A stretch of DNA of 64,000 nt from Nitratireductor sp. XY-223 (GCF_004959855.1 NZ_SPNT01000005.1:310001-374000), one strand, 5' to 3'. Counted from the stretch's first letter, positions 15,994 through 25,275 are shown. Program-made: numbers and translations. Notes: a model not told the origin generated them from the sequence alone.

Positions 15994-17640
15994 ATGAGGA
16001 AGTTACTGACCATGGCCGTCCTGCTCGCGGGAACGGCTGCCGCCACACAGGCCTTCGCGGCGGGCGACAAGATTCGGGAAATCACACTCACCACGCGCCC
16101 GCAGGCGGCGCAGCCTCAGGAATTCCAGTTCGTGCAGCTGATCGCGCAGGAATGGCGCAAGCTCGGGCTCGACGTCAAGGTCGACGTCATGCCGTGGGAG
16201 CAGATGGCGGACCTTGTCTGGTACAACCGCGACAAGTGGGACACGACCGGCTGGCAGATGGTGGGCCGCCCGGAACGCTCGGACCCGGACGAACTGATCT
16301 ACAACCTGTTTCATTCGTCAACGGCCCCGAAGGGCTACAATTTCATCGGCTACAACAATCCCGAACTCGACGCGACCGTCGAGGCACAGCGCATCGAAAC
16401 CGATCCCGACAAGCGCAAGGAACTGCTCTACAAGGCGCAGTCGATCCTCGCGGAAGACCAGCCGAACCTGATGCTGGTGCACCCGAAATCGACCTTTGCG
16501 TTCGACAAGACCGTGTGGAATCCGGCGACCGTGATCGACCAGGGCGGCATCGGAATCAAGAACACATGGACCTTCATCTCGATGGAGCCGGCCGGCGATC
16601 AGAAGGACATCATCCTCAACTCGTCCGACAATATCCAGGGCATCAACCCGCTGTGGATCTCCGGCGGAACCGACAGCTGGATCACCGAGCTCATCTGGGA
16701 CCGCCTGTTGCGCATCGGGCCGGACGGCCTGCCGCAGCCATGGGCGGCCGAAAGCTACGAGTGGCTTGACGACAAGACCATCGAGCTGACGCTGCGCGAC
16801 GGCATGAAGTGGCACGACGGTCAGCCGGTCACCGTGGACGACGTCAAGTTCTCGTTCGAAGCGGCGATGGGCGACGAGGCGCCGATGTACAAGCCGTTTG
16901 TCGGCAATATCGAGGCCATCGAGACCAACGGCAACAAGATCACGTTCAAGCTGGTCAATCCGACCGCAGCGTTCCTGACCGCGAGCCTCGCCAAACTCAA
17001 TATCATCCCCAAGCACGTGTGGGAGCCGGTTCTGGCCGATCTCGCCACCAAGGAAGAGAACGCCGAGGACTACCAGGAAGAAACACCGATCGGCTCGGGT
17101 CCGTTCAAGTTCTCAAGCTGGACGACCAACGAGGAAGTCGTGCTTGAGGCCAACAAGGATCACTTCTCGCCTCCCAAGGCTGAGCGCTGGATCCTTCGGA
17201 TCGTCCCCAATACGGAAGCTGCCATCGGCATGCTGCGCTCCGGCGAGATCAACTTCCTCGCCGATTTCTCGGGCGATCCGAAGATCCTGCTCGACCTGAT
17301 GGAGCAGGACGGCGACCTTGAAGTGGTATCGACCGTCGACATGGGCTTCCGCTACGTGGCCTTCAATCACCGACGTCCGCCCTTCGACGATGCGGAATTC
17401 CGCAAGGCCCTGTCCTATGCGATCAACCGGGACCTTATCGTCGGCGCGGCGTTCCGCGGTTTTGCCGTGAAGTCGAATTCGGTGATTTCTCCGGCGCTCG
17501 GATTCTGGCACAATCAGGCCGTCAACGATTTCTCAACCGGAACGGATGTGGCGAAATCGATCCTCGAAAACGCGGGATACGAGATCAAGGGCGGCGCCCT
17601 CCACTACCCGGAAGGCGTGAAGGAAACCCTGGCGCAATAG
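15994..17640 (+). CDS. peptide-type ABC binding protein (SBP family 5), apparently circularly permuted
   Basis: A 548-residue periplasmic binding protein with a signal peptide (1-23). The usual domain order is swapped. Residues 27-200 resemble the C-terminal part of family 5 proteins ('QEWRKLGLDVKVD', a D/P-rich 'RSDPDEL', 'RKELLYKAQSILAEDQP'). Residues 201-548 resemble the N-terminal part ('INPLWISGGTD', 'LRDGMKWHDGQPVTVDDV', then 'FRKALSYAINRD'). The chain stops after 'YPEGVKETL', where ordinary members would run into the segment found here at the N-terminus. The frame is unbroken. It precedes two permeases and two ATPases of the Dpp/Opp type and should feed them with peptides or similar ligands. 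Confidence 0.88.
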   Translation: MRKLLTMAVLLAGTAAATQAFAAGDKIREITLTTRPQAAQPQEFQFVQLIAQEWRKLGLDVKVDVMPWEQMADLVWYNRDKWDTTGWQMVGRPERSDPDELIYNLFHSSTAPKGYNFIGYNNPELDATVEAQRIETDPDKRKELLYKAQSILAEDQPNLMLVHPKSTFAFDKTVWNPATVIDQGGIGIKNTWTFISMEPAGDQKDIILNSSDNIQGINPLWISGGTDSWITELIWDRLLRIGPDGLPQPWAAESYEWLDDKTIELTLRDGMKWHDGQPVTVDDVKFSFEAAMGDEAPMYKPFVGNIEAIETNGNKITFKLVNPTAAFLTASLAKLNIIPKHVWEPVLADLATKEENAEDYQEETPIGSGPFKFSSWTTNEEVVLEANKDHFSPPKAERWILRIVPNTEAAIGMLRSGEINFLADFSGDPKILLDLMEQDGDLEVVSTVDMGFRYVAFNHRRPPFDDAEFRKALSYAINRDLIVGAAFRGFAVKSNSVISPALGFWHNQAVNDFSTGTDVAKSILENAGYEIKGGALHYPEGVKETLAQ

Positions 17641-17667
17641 AACGCGCCGGCTCGGAGGTACCGAACC

Positions 17668-18645
17668 ATTCTCGGGTTTAAGCAAATAGGCGGCCGCCTG
17701 GCGCAACTGGTCTTTGTGCTCTGGGCGGTCGCCACGATCCTTTTCCTGATGTTCCGGCTGATGCCGACCAATCCCCTGGCAGCCTATATCGATCCGACGT
17801 TCACCGAAGAACAGCAACAGCTGCTGATGGCGAAATTCGGTCTCGACCGGCCGCTGTGGGAGCAGTATTTCATCTACCTGAAAAACCTCCTGCAGGGCGA
17901 ATTGGGCGACAGTTTCTTCTACCGCCAGCCGGTCGGCGAGCGGGTGATGGAACTGCTGCCCAATACGCTGGTCCTCACCTTCAGCTCGCTGATCATCGCC
18001 TATGTGTTCGGCATCATCGTCGGCGCATGGCTCGCATGGAAACGCGACAGCGTCGCCGAGCGCGCGGCCATTCCGCTGGTGCTGACGACGCGGGCGATGC
18101 CGGAGTTCTGGCTCGGCATGCTGCTGCTTGCGGTGTTCAGCTTCACGCTGGGCTGGTTCCCGGCGGGCGGCACGCGCAGCCCGGGCTCCGAATATGACGG
18201 CTATCTCGCCCTTTACACATCACGGGATTTCCTCGCCCACCTGGTGCTGCCGGCGATGACACTGGCCATCTACAGCCAGGGACTGCCGTTGCTTTTGATG
18301 CGCTCCAACATGCTGGAGGTCATGAACGAGGATTTCGTCACCATGGCCCGCATCAAGGGGCTTTCCAACTGGACGGTCGTCGTGCGCCACGCGGCGCGCA
18401 ACGCCCTGTTGCCGGTGATGACCTCGTTCGCCATCGCGGTCGGCTACCAGATCCAGGGCAATGTGGTGGTCGAGACCGTGTTCTCGTGGCCGGGCCTCGG
18501 GCGGGAGCTGGTCAACGCCGTTTCGGCGAGCGACTATCCGCTGGCCCAGGGCGCCTTCCTCATGATCGCCGTCGTGGTGGTGCTGATGAACCTTCTGGCC
18601 GACCTGCTCTACAGCCTGCTCGACCCGAGGATCTCCCATGCATAG
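17668..18645 (+). CDS. Dpp/Opp-type ABC permease 1, probable ATT start
   Basis: An inner-membrane permease of the DppB/OppB type with about six membrane helices and the EAA-type loop ('MARIKGLSNWTVVVRHAARNALLPV') near the C-terminal third. No ATG, GTG or TTG is placed sensibly. GTG 17716 would cut off the start of the first helix and has no ribosome site. At 17668 an in-frame ATT lies 9 nt after a GGAGG (17654-17658) and gives the expected basic N-terminus (LGFKQIGGRLAQ) before helix 1. ATT is a rare but known initiator. It overlaps the second permease by 8 bp. Confidence 0.85.
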   Translation: MLGFKQIGGRLAQLVFVLWAVATILFLMFRLMPTNPLAAYIDPTFTEEQQQLLMAKFGLDRPLWEQYFIYLKNLLQGELGDSFFYRQPVGERVMELLPNTLVLTFSSLIIAYVFGIIVGAWLAWKRDSVAERAAIPLVLTTRAMPEFWLGMLLLAVFSFTLGWFPAGGTRSPGSEYDGYLALYTSRDFLAHLVLPAMTLAIYSQGLPLLLMRSNMLEVMNEDFVTMARIKGLSNWTVVVRHAARNALLPVMTSFAIAVGYQIQGNVVVETVFSWPGLGRELVNAVSASDYPLAQGAFLMIAVVVVLMNLLADLLYSLLDPRISHA

Positions 18646-19546
18646 CGATTCGGCCAGCGCGGAACCGATCCGGGGCGGCAGCGTGCTGCGGTGGATCCGG
18701 CGCATACACCTGCCGCTGGACGATCCCTTCGCTATTGCCGGCCTGCTCATCTACGCGGTGTTCATACTGGTCGCCGTCTTTGCCGACCAGCTCGCCACCC
18801 ACGACCCGCTGGAGATCCTGTTCACGCAGGACTATCAGCTCGCCGCCGACCTCAGGCCCGGCGAGGACGGCTTTGTCCTCGGCACGACCAGCCTTGGCCG
18901 CGACATCTATTCCCAGCTCGTCTACGGCTCGCGCAGCGCGCTGCTGATCGGCATCACCGCGGCGTTCATGGTCGCCGTCATCGGCACCGTGGTGGGGCTG
19001 CTGGCCGGCTATTTCCGCGGCTGGACGGACATCGTGCTGATGCGCGCCGCGGACATCGCCTTCGGCATCCCGTTCCTGCCCTTCGTCATCGTCCTTGCGG
19101 CCTTTCTCGAGCCGTCCATCTGGAACGTGGTTTTCGCCATGGCGCTGATCCTGTGGCGCGACACCGGCCGGGTCATACGCAGCCAGGTGCTGACGCTGCG
19201 CACGCGCGCCTATATCGACGCGGCGCGGGTTTCCGGTTCGTCGGATCTCAAGATCGTGTTTCGCCACATCGCCCCGAACATCCTGCCGCTCAGCTTCCTC
19301 TACGGCTCCATCGCCATCGGTTGGGCCATCCTGACGGAAGCGGCCATCAGCTTTCTCGGTTTCGGCGATCCGGAAACGATATCCTGGGGATACATGCTGC
19401 AGGACGCCTATGCCAGCCAGGCGCTGTCGACGGGCGGCTACTACTGGTTCGTGCCGCCCGGCATCTGCATCGTGCTGGTGGTCGTCGCCGGTTTCTTCAT
19501 CAGCCGCGGCTATGAGGAAATCCTGTTTCCGAAGTTGAAGGAGTAG
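18638..19546 (+). CDS. Dpp/Opp-type ABC permease 2
   Basis: A 302-residue permease of the DppC/OppC type. A cytoplasmic N-terminus is followed by one membrane helix (about 33-52), a periplasmic region with the family motif 'LGTTSLGRDIYSQLVYGSR', and five further helices with the EAA loop ('YIDAARVSGSSDLKIVFRHI'). It pairs with permease 1 to form the channel for the binding protein at 15994. The start overlaps the preceding gene by 8 bp and an ATPase gene follows 6 bp later, so the five transporter genes form one transcript. Confidence 0.9.
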   Translation: MHSDSASAEPIRGGSVLRWIRRIHLPLDDPFAIAGLLIYAVFILVAVFADQLATHDPLEILFTQDYQLAADLRPGEDGFVLGTTSLGRDIYSQLVYGSRSALLIGITAAFMVAVIGTVVGLLAGYFRGWTDIVLMRAADIAFGIPFLPFVIVLAAFLEPSIWNVVFAMALILWRDTGRVIRSQVLTLRTRAYIDAARVSGSSDLKIVFRHIAPNILPLSFLYGSIAIGWAILTEAAISFLGFGDPETISWGYMLQDAYASQALSTGGYYWFVPPGICIVLVVVAGFFISRGYEEILFPKLKE

Positions 19547-19552
19547 GCGCGG

Positions 19553-20572
19553 ATGGGCGATGACATTCTTCGCGTCAACGGTCTGAAGATCTCCTACGCG
19601 GTGGGGGACGCCAAGGTGCGCGCGGTGGACGACGCGACCTTTTCGATTCCAAGCGGCTCCATCGTCGGCCTGGTGGGTGAATCGGGCTGCGGCAAGACGA
19701 CCGTGGCGCGCGGGCTGACGCGCGTCATGGCCAAGAGCGCGATCATCGAGGGCGGCGAAGCGATCTTTGACGGGACCGACCTGATGAAAATGAGCGAAGC
19801 GGAGATGAACCGGCTTCGCTGGCGCGACATCGCCTTCGTTCCGCAAAGTGCCATGAACTCGCTCGACCCGGTCTACCGGATCGAGCACCAGCTCAACGAG
19901 GTGCTGATCCAGCGCGGCGGCCACAGCAAGTCCGAAGCCCGGCAACGCTCCGAGGAACTCTTCGACATGGTCGGCATCGAGCCGAGGCGGCTCAAGGACT
20001 ACCCGCACCAGTTTTCCGGCGGCATGCGCCAGCGCGTGGCGATCGCACTCGCCCTGGCGCTCAACCCGAAGCTCGTCATCGCCGACGAGCCGGTGACCGC
20101 GCTTGACGTGATCGTGCAGCGGCAGATCCTCGACACGCTCAAGGACCTGCAGGAAAAGCTCGGCATCTCGGTCATACTGGTCACGCACGACATATCGGTG
20201 GTCGCCTATGTCTGCGACCGGATCGTCGTCATGTATGCCGGGCAGGTGGTCGAATCGGGCGACACCGAGACCGTGCTGACCCGGCCCTACCACCCCTATA
20301 CGATGGGCCTCTACAATGCCTTCCCGGACCTGCAGTCGAGCGCCGGTCTGCTGACCCCGATCGAGGGGCATCCGCCGGACCTGAGACATCCGCCCACCGG
20401 CTGCCGCTTCGCACAGCGCTGCCCGTTCGCACAGAGCCGCTGCACGACGAGCGGCGACATTGAACTCGCCGATGTCGGCGGCGGGCACTATGCGGCCTGC
20501 CTGCGGTCCGGCGAAGCGGCAACGCTGCGCGGGGACGCGGCGAAATCCGAGACATGGGCGGCCATGGCATGA
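19553..20572 (+). CDS. Dpp/Opp-type ABC ATPase 1
   Basis: A 339-residue ATP-binding subunit of the DppD/OppD type. Walker A is GESGCGKTT (near residue 41), the signature is FSGGMRQR, Walker B with its catalytic Glu is [12 protein letters not shown], and the H-loop His is in [10 protein letters not shown]. The C-terminus carries the oligopeptide-transporter extension with Cys residues ([11 protein letters not shown]), which binds an iron-sulfur cluster in relatives. It overlaps the next ATPase by an ATGA. Confidence 0.92.
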   Translation: MGDDILRVNGLKISYAVGDAKVRAVDDATFSIPSGSIVGLVGESGCGKTTVARGLTRVMAKSAIIEGGEAIFDGTDLMKMSEAEMNRLRWRDIAFVPQSAMNSLDPVYRIEHQLNEVLIQRGGHSKSEARQRSEELFDMVGIEPRRLKDYPHQFSGGMRQRVAIALALALNPKLVIADEPVTALDVIVQRQILDTLKDLQEKLGISVILVTHDISVVAYVCDRIVVMYAGQVVESGDTETVLTRPYHPYTMGLYNAFPDLQSSAGLLTPIEGHPPDLRHPPTGCRFAQRCPFAQSRCTTSGDIELADVGGGHYAACLRSGEAATLRGDAAKSETWAAMA

Positions 20573-21582
20573 CGCAGCTGCAATCCGGACCCGCCGCACC
20601 GAACGGCGAACCTATGATCAAGGTCGGCAACGTGCGCAAGCATTTCGCGGTGGGCAATCCGCTGCTGGCGGCGATGCGCGGCACGACGACCCTGGTCAAG
20701 GCCGTCGACGGGGTCGATTTCACGCTGAACCGGGGCGAGAGCGTCGGGCTTCTCGGAGAATCCGGCTGCGGCAAGACAACCATGGGCCGACTGCTCCTGA
20801 AGCTCGAGGACGCGACGGAAGGGCAGATCCTGTTCGAAGGCGAAGACCTCGCCGACTGCCAGGGCGAGCGGCTGAAACGCTTCCGCACCCGCGCGCAAAT
20901 GGTCTTCCAGAACCCGTTCGAGGCCCTCAATCCGCGTTTCACGATCGCCCAGTCCCTGGCTGAGCCGCTGGACAATGCCGGCATCGGCAAGGCGGAGCAG
21001 GGAGAGCGGATCCGCGCGGCGATGGAACTCGTCCACCTGCCAAATCCCGAGCAGTTTCTTTCACGCTACCCGCACCAGATGTCGGGCGGCCAGCTGCAGC
21101 GCGTGGTCATGGCCCGGGCGCTTATCCTCGAGCCATCCTTCGTCGTCGCCGACGAGCCGGTCTCGATGCTCGATGTCAGCGTGCGGGCGGGCATCCTCAA
21201 CCTCTTCCGCGAGGTGCGGGAAAACCTCGGTCTGACGGCGATCTATATCAGCCACGACCTGGCGCTGGTGCGCTACGTGTGCGAGCGCACGATCGTCATG
21301 TATCTCGGCCGTATCGTCGAGGACGGCCCCACCGAGGACATCGTGCGTGAGCCGATGCACCCCTATACGAAAGCCCTGGTCGCGGCCGTTCCCGTGCCGC
21401 ATCCCGACCAGTCGCACGATGCATTGCCAATCAAGGCCGGCGCGCCGGATGCGCGCAACCCGCCGTCCGGCTGCCGGCTGCGCGACCGCTGCCCGCATGC
21501 CTTCGAGCGCTGCGCGCTCGAAGAACCGAAGGCCACGAAGGTGGGCGACCGGAAAGTGCATTGCCACCTGTTCGACGAGTAG
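20569..21582 (+). CDS. Dpp/Opp-type ABC ATPase 2
   Basis: A 337-residue DppF/OppF-type ATP-binding subunit. Walker [10 protein letters not shown], signature MSGGQLQR, Walker [12 protein letters not shown] and the H-loop [10 protein letters not shown] are all intact. The Cys-bearing C-terminal extension ([11 protein letters not shown]) is present. The start was set at the ATG overlapping the previous stop (ATGA at 20569-20572), not at the upstream in-frame ATG. It ends the importer operon, 14 bp before a convergent hypothetical gene. Confidence 0.92.
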   Translation: MTQLQSGPAAPNGEPMIKVGNVRKHFAVGNPLLAAMRGTTTLVKAVDGVDFTLNRGESVGLLGESGCGKTTMGRLLLKLEDATEGQILFEGEDLADCQGERLKRFRTRAQMVFQNPFEALNPRFTIAQSLAEPLDNAGIGKAEQGERIRAAMELVHLPNPEQFLSRYPHQMSGGQLQRVVMARALILEPSFVVADEPVSMLDVSVRAGILNLFREVRENLGLTAIYISHDLALVRYVCERTIVMYLGRIVEDGPTEDIVREPMHPYTKALVAAVPVPHPDQSHDALPIKAGAPDARNPPSGCRLRDRCPHAFERCALEEPKATKVGDRKVHCHLFDE

Positions 21583-21596
21583 GAACCCCTATCACA

Positions 21597-22100
21597 TCAG
21601 CCGGCTTCGTCCGGCTTCGGCGGCGGGCGGTGATAGCCCGGGCCGATCACCATGGGCTCATCCGGCACCACGTCGTCGTCGATGTTCGAACTGATGGTAA
21701 AGGCGTGGTTCCAGAACGGTTCGCCCGTTCCGGTCTTTCGCAGTTCCAGCGATACCTTGTAGGGCACCTGCGCCCTGACGCCGCGCATGGAGGGGCTGCG
21801 CACGGAAATCGAACGATCCGGCAGTCCGATCTGCCGGATGACGACAAACGGCGCACCGCCCGACGGGTTTTCAAAGGTGACAACCAGCATGGTGCCGACC
21901 GGGATGGGCTTTTCCGGAACCGCCGTGAAACCCATGTAAATATCGGCGACGCGGTAGTTGAAGATAAAGCTTCCGCCAAGGATCTTGAGATAAGGCCTGT
22001 CGGCCGGGTCTTCCCTCAGCAGAAGCAGAACGGCAAGCAGCACAAGGCAGAACGCCGTCGCCGCCACCGCCACCCATCCCATCCTGATCTCACCGCGCAT
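21597..22100 (-). CDS. hypothetical single-pass membrane protein
   Basis: A 167-residue protein with one N-terminal membrane helix (about residues 8-28) and a periplasmic domain rich in beta-type sequence, ending in a Pro/acidic tail. Conserved-looking segments include 'ILGGSFIFNYRVADIYMGF' and 'YKVSLELRKTGTGEPFW'. I do not recognise the family. The frame is open far upstream into the GntR gene, but that part has no signal or ribosome site. ATG 22100 and ATG 22082 are the plausible starts. It lies downstream of the GntR regulator on the same strand with a gap of 94 bp and converges on the importer operon. Confidence 0.6.
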   Translation of the reverse strand: MRGEIRMGWVAVAATAFCLVLLAVLLLLREDPADRPYLKILGGSFIFNYRVADIYMGFTAVPEKPIPVGTMLVVTFENPSGGAPFVVIRQIGLPDRSISVRSPSMRGVRAQVPYKVSLELRKTGTGEPFWNHAFTISSNIDDDVVPDEPMVIGPGYHRPPPKPDEAG

Positions 22101-22194
22101 GGTTCGCCGCCATTGCCAAAACGGCCCCACGGGCCGCAACGCCGGCGATCCTACGCCAAATGACGGGCCGGAAAAACAGCCGGTGCCGCAGCGA

Positions 22195-22953
22195 TCAGCG
22201 GGGCTTTTGCGTGTAGGCGTCGAGAATGTCGAAGGAACGCGAGATATCGGCGACGAGCGCCTGCCTGGCCGCCCCGGAATCGCCGTCACGGGCGGCGGCG
22301 ATGATGCGGCGATGGTCCTTGTGGCTGCCGCGGATATTGGGGTCGATGGTGTAGTGGATCAGGTTGAGGAACGGACCGTATTGCAGCCACAGGCTCTCGA
22401 TGATGCGAAACAGCGTCGGCGATCCGCCGATCCCGTATAGCGTGAAATGGAACTTGCGGTTCGACGTCAGTTCGTCGATCGGCGATTTCGGGCTTTTCGA
22501 TACGGCCTCGTCCAGTATGGCCTCGAGCTTGTCGAGATCCTGCGGCCTCGCCCGCTGGACGGCCATTTCGGTGACCATCGATTCGATGCCGATACGCGCC
22601 TGCCTGAGGTCGATGAGGCGGGAGCGTCGAAGCGGCGGGACTCGCAGCGCCCGCCCCGGGGCGTCAATCAACGCACCCTCCGCTACGAGCCGCCTGACCG
22701 CTTCGCGCACCGGCGTAATGCTGGTTTCGAAGCGGTCCGCCAGCTCACGCAGGTTCAAATAGTCTCCGGGTGCGAAATAGCCCACCATGAAGGCGTCCTT
22801 GAGCTGGTCGTATACCAGCTCGCGCAGGTTCACCGGCCGCGCGGGCCCGAGGCCCGGCATGCCGCCACCCGGCTCCGCATCCGGCCGCGCCGATCCCATG
22901 CCCGCATCGCCAAACGATGCTTCCGGAAACTCGATGGCGTTTTCCTGGCTCAC
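22195..22953 (-). CDS. GntR-family (FadR/FCD) transcriptional regulator
   Basis: A 252-residue regulator. A low-complexity N-terminal tail is followed by a winged helix-turn-helix (about 42-108, 'LNLRELADRFETSITPVREAVRRL') and an all-helical FCD domain whose metal-binding His residues are suggested by 'FHFTLY' and 'HKDHRRII'. It is divergent from the TIGR04076/aldo-keto reductase/Liv importer operon and is its most likely regulator. Direct repeats at 23050-23073 lie in the shared intergenic region. Confidence 0.88.
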   Translation of the reverse strand: MSQENAIEFPEASFGDAGMGSARPDAEPGGGMPGLGPARPVNLRELVYDQLKDAFMVGYFAPGDYLNLRELADRFETSITPVREAVRRLVAEGALIDAPGRALRVPPLRRSRLIDLRQARIGIESMVTEMAVQRARPQDLDKLEAILDEAVSKSPKSPIDELTSNRKFHFTLYGIGGSPTLFRIIESLWLQYGPFLNLIHYTIDPNIRGSHKDHRRIIAAARDGDSGAARQALVADISRSFDILDAYTQKPR

Positions 22954-23049
22954 ATGGTTCTCCCGCTGCTCAAGAGCACTCTGCCGGAGAACCCGGCAAG
23001 GCGTGCAAACTTGACTTTTCGGCCGGTGCGGCGCACCCTTTCGTATAAA

Positions 23050-23073
23050 ATATCACAAATAACATATCACAAA
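23050..23073 (+). promoter_or_regulatory. tandem ATATCACAAA direct repeats upstream of the TIGR04076 gene
   Basis: ATATCACAAA occurs twice, at 23050-23059 and 23064-23073, spaced 14 bp apart in an otherwise AT-rich stretch just before the ribosome site. It may be a binding site for the divergent GntR regulator. It is a direct repeat, not the palindrome usual for that family, so the link is only positional. Confidence 0.35.
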
Positions 23074-23088
23074 AAGACGAGGTTGCCA

Positions 23089-23460
23089 GTGGAGGAAAAA
23101 CCTTTTGAGCTTTTTGACCTCAAGGTGGAGGTGGTAGCCGGCGAAAAGCCGATGGTCTGCAACCATCCGGAAGGCGCCTATTTCCTCGTCGAAGGCGAGA
23201 ACCTCGTCTTCCCCGACGTCAACAGCTTTCCGATGTATCCGATGGCGGCGCTTTTGCCGTTCCTGCCCGCCAAGCAGCGCGTCACCGACGACAACGACTG
23301 GATGAGCACGGATGCCGACATCGCCTGTCCGGACCCCCATTGCGGCGGGCGCTTCCGCATCACACGGCTGAAGAAGCGACGCTTCACCCATGCCGAAACC
23401 TCGGGCCTGCCGGATGCGCGCGGCACGCCCTACTGGCAAAAGGCCGATGGCGATGGCTGA
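23089..23460 (+). CDS. TIGR04076-family small protein
   Basis: A 123-residue protein matching the TIGR04076 pattern: 'FDLKVEVVAGEKPMVCNH' at the start, 'PAKQRVTDDNDWMSTDADI' in the middle and a CPDPHCG motif near the C-terminus. The three conserved Cys plus His suggest a metal or redox role, but the function of the family is not known. The GTG start at 23089 is 6 nt after a GAGG ribosome site. It is the first gene of the operon and overlaps the aldo/keto reductase by 8 bp. Members of this family often lie beside aldo/keto reductases, as here. Confidence 0.78.
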   Translation: MEEKPFELFDLKVEVVAGEKPMVCNHPEGAYFLVEGENLVFPDVNSFPMYPMAALLPFLPAKQRVTDDNDWMSTDADIACPDPHCGGRFRITRLKKRRFTHAETSGLPDARGTPYWQKADGDG

Positions 23461-24502
23461 GCTGACCACGCTGCGACCCGGCTATACGTATTCGCGCGTC
23501 ATCAAGGGCGGATGGCAGCTCGCCGGCGACCACGGTCCCGTCGACCCGCAGCGCGCCATCGCCGACATGGAGCGCTTCTTCGACGCCGGCATCAATGCCT
23601 TCGACTGCGCCGACATCTATACCGGCGTCGAGGAGATGATCGGCGCCTTTGTCGGCCACATGCGGGAAAGCCGCGGCGAGGAGGCCGTCGACCGGATCAA
23701 GGTCCACACCAAGCTCGTGCCCGATTTCGACCGTTTGCCGACGGTCACGCCGGCCGACATCGAGGCGATCGTCGACAGGTCGCTGCGCCGGCTGCGGCTG
23801 GAGCGCCTGCCGCTCGTGCAGTTCTACTGGTGGGACCTGTCGGTCGGCCGCCCCTACGAGGTGCTGTCGCGCCTGAAAGACATCCAGGCCAAGGGAAAGA
23901 TCCAGTATCTCGGCGCCACAAACTGGGGCGAGGCGGCCATGCAGCCGTTCCTCGATGCCGGTCTCGAACTGGTGTCCTCGCAGGTTCAATACTCTCTGCT
24001 CGACCAGCGGCCGGCCGGCGCTTTTTCCGACTGGTGCGCGAAGAACCGGATGCAGATCCTCGCCTACGGTACGCTTGCAGGGGGGTTCCTGACCGAACGC
24101 TGGCTCGGCGCCGGCGATCCGGGCTTTGCATTCGAGAACAGGTCGCTCGTCAAATACCGGCTGATCATCGACGAGTTCGGCGGCTGGCCGCTGTTTCAGG
24201 ACCTGCTGAACGTGCTCAAATCTGTCGCCGACCGGCACGGGGTCACGATCGGCGCCGTGGCCAGCCGCTGGGTTCTGGACCAGCCGCAGGTCGGCGCCGC
24301 CATCATCGGCGCGCGCACCGCCGACCATCTCGGTGAGACCGAGGCGATCTTCGAACTGCGCCTCGACGACCAGGACCGCGAGGCGATCGCCGCCGTTCTC
24401 GAGCGCCGCGCGGGTCCGAGCGGCGATATCTACGGCCTGGAAAGCGACAAGACGGGCCGGCACGGGCGGATCATGAAATACAATCTGGGAGGCGTACAGT
24501 GA
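23453..24502 (+). CDS. aldo/keto reductase with unusual catalytic position
   Basis: A 349-residue (beta/alpha)8 NADPH-dependent reductase. The catalytic Asp and Tyr (FDCADIYTG) and Lys (VHTKLV) are recognisable. The position normally holding the tetrad His is Tyr, in 'VQFYWWDLS'. The paralogue at 29228 keeps His there. Two close ATGs exist (23447, 23453); 23453 is better spaced from AAAAGG. Its stop overlaps the GTG of the first Liv ATPase gene, tying reduction to import of the unknown substrate. Confidence 0.85.
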   Translation: MAELTTLRPGYTYSRVIKGGWQLAGDHGPVDPQRAIADMERFFDAGINAFDCADIYTGVEEMIGAFVGHMRESRGEEAVDRIKVHTKLVPDFDRLPTVTPADIEAIVDRSLRRLRLERLPLVQFYWWDLSVGRPYEVLSRLKDIQAKGKIQYLGATNWGEAAMQPFLDAGLELVSSQVQYSLLDQRPAGAFSDWCAKNRMQILAYGTLAGGFLTERWLGAGDPGFAFENRSLVKYRLIIDEFGGWPLFQDLLNVLKSVADRHGVTIGAVASRWVLDQPQVGAAIIGARTADHLGETEAIFELRLDDQDREAIAAVLERRAGPSGDIYGLESDKTGRHGRIMKYNLGGVQ

Positions 24503-25275
24503 CTGCCGCCGGTCTGCTCGAGACGCGCGACGTGAGCGTTTCGTTCGGCGGCTTCCAGGCCGTCGACCAAGTCTCGCTCGATATCCGGGAGGGCTCGATC
24601 ACCGGGCTCATCGGGCCGAACGGCGCCGGCAAATCAACCCTGTTCAACGCCATCGTCGGCGAACAGGCCTGCGACAGCGGCACGATCCGCTTCAACGGCC
24701 GGGCGATCGGCGATCTGCCGCCGAACGCGGTCTACGACAGCGGACTGGCACGGACCTTCCAGATTCCAAGGCCGTTCGCCGCCATGTCGGTCTTCGAGAA
24801 CCTGATGCTCGCCGCCCCGAACCAGCCGGGCGAGCGTTTCTGGGTTCCGGTCATCGCGCGGCGCGGCATCGACGCAAGGGAGCGGCAGATCGCCGAGCGG
24901 GCGCGCGAGATCCTCGCCTTCACGACGCTGGACGGTGTCGCCGACGAAGCCGCCGGCCGGCTGTCCGGCGGACAGCAGAAACTGCTGGAACTTGCCCGGG
25001 TGCTGATGAGCACGCCGAAGATGATCATGCTCGACGAGCCGGCGGCGGGGGTCAATCCGACGCTGACGCGCGTCCTCATCGAGAAGATCGAGCAGCTCAA
25101 TTCAGAGGGCTGCACATTTCTCATCATCGAGCACGACATGGACCTCGTCATGCGCCACTGCCACGCCATTGTCGCCATGTCGAACGGCCGCATCATCTAC
25201 GAGGGCGACGCGGCCGGCGCGCAGTCCAACGAGACATTGCTGAACGCCTATCTGGGAGCGAGCGTCGATGCCTGA
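24499..25275 (+). CDS. Liv-type ABC ATPase (LivG-like)
   Basis: A 258-residue ATP-binding subunit of the branched-chain amino acid/amide class importers. Walker A GPNGAGKST (near 34), signature LSGGQQKL, Walker B IIMLDEPAAGVNP and H-loop IIEHDMDLVM are intact. The family-typical 'ARTFQIPRPF' Q-loop is present. It starts at GTG overlapping the aldo/keto reductase stop by 4 bp and overlaps the second ATPase by 8 bp. It works with the permeases and binding protein encoded downstream. Confidence 0.92.
   Translation: MTAAGLLETRDVSVSFGGFQAVDQVSLDIREGSITGLIGPNGAGKSTLFNAIVGEQACDSGTIRFNGRAIGDLPPNAVYDSGLARTFQIPRPFAAMSVFENLMLAAPNQPGERFWVPVIARRGIDARERQIAERAREILAFTTLDGVADEAAGRLSGGQQKLLELARVLMSTPKMIMLDEPAAGVNPTLTRVLIEKIEQLNSEGCTFLIIEHDMDLVMRHCHAIVAMSNGRIIYEGDAAGAQSNETLLNAYLGASVDA

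Noticed and set aside
18560-20599. Minus-strand open frame of 679 codons over the Dpp/Opp genes
   Set aside because: Antisense shadow of permease and ATPase genes with His/Arg/Asp-rich, motif-free sequence.
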